Source of the DNA: Gymnopilus junonius
Lineage: Eukaryota; Basidiomycota; Agaricomycetes; Agaricales; Galerinaceae
Length of the DNA: 10,406 nt
Direction: 5' to 3'
Assembly: GCA_015501075.1 (NCBI GenBank)
Contig: JADNYJ010000886.1
Coordinates: forward strand, 1 to 10,406
The stretch's first letter is position 1; each line of letters begins with the position of its first letter. The notes beneath the pieces were generated by a model. It ran no database searches, was not told where the DNA came from, and worked only from the letters and a program-made list of their open reading frames with translations. The position numbers were made by a program, and so were the translations under genes. Positions 8,115 to 10,406 of the stretch are shown piece after piece.

Positions 8115-8474
8115 CAGCTACAGGTGCACACCCCAACGTACCGAATGAACCACCGAGACCTGAATGCTATGGATGTTGACAAGATCGATGTCAATGCCAT
8201 GACCCAAGAAGAATGAAGCGAGCTCATGAGAAAGGGGCTCTGCTTCCAATGCAAGAAGCCTGGGCACATCTCAAGAGACTGCCCCGAGAAGGGCAAGAAC
8301 AGAGAGAAACCCTCCACCAAAGAAGAACCCCTCAAAGGGAAAGTGCTCCATGCACACATCAGGTCCCTCATGCAGGACCTCACTGAAGAAGAACAGAAGA
8401 AGTTACGAAATGGGAGACCAAGAGGGTTTTCAATAAGGAGATGCATGAGACCAACGTATGCAACTCCTTCTTAG
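8115..8474 (+). pseudogene. gag fragment with CCHC zinc knuckle
   Basis: One frame runs from after TAG at 8112-8114 to TAG at 8472-8474, broken only by TGA at 8214-8216. It shows RDLNAMDVDKI, typical of the region before the zinc knuckle in basidiomycete gypsy gag. After the TGA comes the knuckle C-x2-C-x4-H-x4-C at 8241-8282, which binds packaged RNA in the nucleocapsid. A basic linker and the HAHIRSLMQDLTEEEQ segment, conserved at the gag end in these families, follow. The TGA falls where relatives have EER, i.e. at arginine. Most of gag upstream of 8115 is missing or unrecognisable. Confidence 0.85.
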
Positions 8475-8534
8475 ATATTTATTCTGTAGTCTCGGCTCGA
8501 ATCGAAAATAAATCTCCAATTGCCCTTTTCATTC

Positions 8535-8886
8535 GAGACCGAGAACAGAACAAAAATTGGAACTGCTCTGGGAGACACCGGAGCAAAAGGGAAGTTCATC
8601 GACCAGAACTTCACAAAGAAACACAACCTGGAAACAAAGGCACTGGAAAAGAAATCGAGTTCAACATAGACGGAACCCCGAACAAAAAGGGAACCATCAA
8701 GCGCTACATCGATCTGAAGCTCGACATAGATGGACAACCCTGAACGGAACGCCTACTGGTCACTGGCCTAGGGAAACAGAAGATTATTCTTGTTTTCCCT
8801 GGTTCGAAGAAAACAACCCAGACATCAACTGGAAAAATGGACACGTCAAACTCAACCAGGGGAGATTAGTACTACTTCCCAAATAG
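8535..8886 (+). pseudogene. Retroviral-type aspartic protease region of pol
   Basis: The catalytic motif LGDTGAKGKFID is encoded with DTGA at 8574-8585, in frame with the preceding GTA. The protein then moves to a second frame with IEFNIDGTPNKKGTIKRY and, after TGA at 8741-8743, LLVTGLGKQKII. It moves to a third frame with FPWFEENNPDINWKNG before TAG at 8884-8886. These are the usual landmarks of the gypsy protease: the catalytic Asp loop, the flap region and the closing GFPW-x-x-x-x-NP-x-I-x-W. The shift near 8790 fits loss of one G from a Gly codon in the expected GFPW. The dimeric enzyme would cleave Gag-Pol; this copy cannot. Confidence 0.8.
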
Positions 8887-9012
8887 AAGAAGTACCCGAT
8901 GAGGAAATCCAACAAGTCAACCAATTGGATGACTCATTGGACTTAATCATTTCCTTTTTAGGTAATGAACCCCTTCCGGAAACAAAGGAGATTTGGAACA
9001 TCCCTGAGGATG
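8887..9012 (+). pseudogene. Protease-to-reverse-transcriptase linker of pol
   Basis: An acidic linker is readable in one frame (IEEVPDEEIQQVNQLDD), spanning about 8880-8990, as is usual between protease and reverse transcriptase in mushroom gypsy elements. The frame then changes near 9005-9013 to the one that carries WINAKLTSSQIFAQ and the reverse transcriptase. Confidence 0.6.
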
Positions 9013-9906
9013 ACGACGGAAATCTGGATCAATGCAAAACTAACTTCCTCGCAAATCTTCGCTCAGAAGCATGATGTGAAGAAGGAAGAAAAACCACTAA
9101 AGGAAATGATCCCACCAGAATACCACGACTACCTGGACATCTTCGATAAGGACACCGCCAACTGACTCCCTGAATCTTGATCTTGGGACCATAAGATCGA
9201 ACTCAAGGAAGGTTTTCAACCTAAAGTCTTCAAGACATATCCTCTGATGCCCTCTGAGGATACCAAATTGGACAAATTCCTAGAAGAAAACCTGAAGAAA
9301 GGATATATTCGACCATCTAAATCGCCCATGGCTTCCCCCTTCTTTTTCGTATCCAAAAAGGATGGGAAGCTTTGACCCTGCCAAGACTACCAGTACTTGA
9401 ATGAATGGACTGTCAAGAATGCCTATCCCCTTCCTCTGATCCCTGAACTCATGGATAAACTCAAAGGAGCCAAGTATTTCACTAAGCTCGACATCCGATG
9501 GGGTTATAACAATATCCAGATCAAGGATGGCGACCAATGGAAAGCAGCATTCAAAACGAACAAAGGACTATTCGAACCAACGGTCATGTTTTTCAGCATG
9601 TGCAACTCTCCGGCGACCTTCCAGTTGATGATGGACTCGATGTTCAAAGACATCGTCCATCAAGGTTTCATTATCATTTACATGGATGACATTCTCATCT
9701 TTCATAAAGATAAGAAGAAACTGGAACAGATAATGAAAGAAGTCCTTCAAATACTTCAAGACAATGATTTGTATTTGAAACCGGAAAAATGCGCATTCAC
9801 ACAAACAAAAATCGATTATCTTGGAATGATTATCCAAGAAGGAACGATATCGATGGACCCTTCGAAACTCAGCAGTATAGCTGACTGGCCGGAACGAAGA
9901 ACGTAA
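9013..9906 (+). pseudogene. Reverse transcriptase of Ty3/gypsy pol
   Basis: A single frame holds nearly the whole domain for almost 900 bp, interrupted only by TGA at 9163-9165, 9178-9180 and 9373-9375. Landmarks in order: YHDYLDIFDKD; WDHKIEL; the [23 protein letters not shown] finger region (split here by the third TGA after KL); [22 protein letters not shown]; the first catalytic Asp in [17 protein letters not shown]; the catalytic YMDD at 9679-9690; [10 protein letters not shown]; and YLGMII. The frame is lost at about 9895, where DWP should run into the [11 protein letters not shown] segment one frame over. All three TGA codons stand where relatives have arginine (xRLPE, xRPWDH, KLRPCQDY). 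The catalytic Asp triad is intact. The enzyme would copy element RNA into DNA in the cytoplasmic particle. Confidence 0.93.
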
Positions 9907-10406
9907 AACAGGTCCGATCCTTTTTAGGATTTCGGAAACTTTTACAGGAGATTTATCAGGAAATACTCGGAAATAGCTCACGCGCTTAACGAGCTATTAA
10001 AAAAGACCGTAGCTTCGAATGGAATGAAGACGCCAAGAAATCATTCGAACTACTGAAATGAAAATTCATGGAAGAACCCATCTTGACCATGCCGGACACA
10101 CGAAACAATTCCAGATGAATGCGATGCATCAAATATGCATCTGGAGCAGTTTTAACGCAGTTGGACAGCAATGGAGACTGACACCCAGTGGCATTCATCT
10201 CGAAATGTTCTCTCCCACTGAGAGAAACTACGAGATTTATGATAGAGAACTATTGGCATGATCCAATCCCTCAAAGAATGGTGACACTACATTCAAGGAT
10301 CAACATTCACAACAATATTCTATTCCGATCACAAGAACTTGACGTACTTCAGAAGTACTTCAAAAACTGAATAGACGACAAGCAAGATGGTCTCTATTCC
10401 TTTTCG
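9907..10406 (+). pseudogene. Connection and RNase H region of pol, truncated by window edge
   Basis: Read across several frames, the order is [45 protein letters not shown], then the RNase H start. The catalytic Asp codon of the C-D-A-S motif is at 10123-10125, followed by YASGAVLTQLDSNGD, HPVAFISK, SPTERNYEIYDRELLA, LKEW, HYIQGS, YSDHKNLTYFR and LNRRQARW. At least seven one-base shifts separate these blocks. TGA codons at 10059-10061, 10179-10181 and 10282-10284 fall at expected arginines (LLKR, NGDRHP, LKEWRHY). RNase H would degrade the RNA strand of the replication hybrid. Integrase would follow beyond the edge. Confidence 0.85.

Larger units (their letters stand above)
8115..10406 (+). 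mobile_element. Decayed Ty3/gypsy LTR retrotransposon, internal part, runs off right edge
   Basis: In order, the strand encodes a gag C-terminus with a CCHC zinc knuckle, an aspartic protease, a reverse transcriptase and the beginning of RNase H, the gene order of Ty3/gypsy (Metaviridae) elements. Wording such as [18 protein letters not shown] and SPATFQ is close to the abundant gypsy families of mushrooms. The gag N-terminus, 5' LTR and primer-binding site are not recognisable; integrase and the 3' LTR would lie to the right. The copy carries many one-base frameshifts plus a set of TGA stops, and cannot be autonomous. Confidence 0.92.

Noticed and set aside
8214..10284. TGA read as arginine (recoded stop or altered genetic code)
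   Set aside because: The same element also has many one-base frameshifts, and nuclear codes of mushrooms are standard; mutation of CGA explains the pattern more simply.

Overview
The window looks like a repeat-rich stretch of an agaricomycete (mushroom-forming basidiomycete) nuclear genome. Introns are short (51-61 bp) with GTAAGT/GTGAGT/GTATGC-type donors and CTAAC/CTGAT-like branch sites. The left edge carries the zinc-binding CxC2 domain that accompanies KDZ (Kyakuja-Dileera-Zisupton) DNA transposases in basidiomycetes, and the right quarter is a Ty3/gypsy retrotransposon of the common basidiomycete kind. The species cannot be named from the sequence.

Layout, left to right. (1) 41-455, minus: 5' part of a CxC2/KDZ-associated gene that runs off the left edge. 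(2) 456-1395: AT-rich divergent intergenic region. (3) 1396-2071, plus: a small five-exon gene with one in-frame TGA, ending inside a 53/48-bp tandem duplication. (4) 2382-3996, minus: the only fully intact gene, three exons, 499 codons, low-complexity, with a short segment resembling the RNase H1 N-terminal (viroplasmin-type) fold; its C-terminus is encoded by a 49-bp tandem repeat. (5) 4689-7139, plus: a large decayed gene of a multi-copy agaricomycete family with no named function. Four introns are still recognisable with correct phase, but at least a dozen single-base frameshifts have accumulated. (6) 7140-8114: non-coding, with three hairpin-forming palindromes and an imperfect direct repeat. 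(7) about 8115-10406, plus: a decayed Ty3/gypsy element (CCHC zinc knuckle, DTGA protease, YMDD reverse transcriptase, start of RNase H) that runs off the right edge; no LTR is visible.

How it fits together. I infer that regions 1-5 may be parts of one large KDZ-type transposon or a nest of such elements, with the CxC2 gene as its transposase-associated component and the three other genes as possible cargo; the gypsy element is a separate, old insertion or neighbour. The premature stops in the correct frame of gypsy gag, reverse transcriptase and RNase H are TGA at positions where the family has arginine, and the stop in the 1396-2071 gene may have the same origin. That is the footprint of CGA-to-TGA transitions, as expected from deamination of methylated CpG. 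The intact 499-codon gene stands out against this decay.
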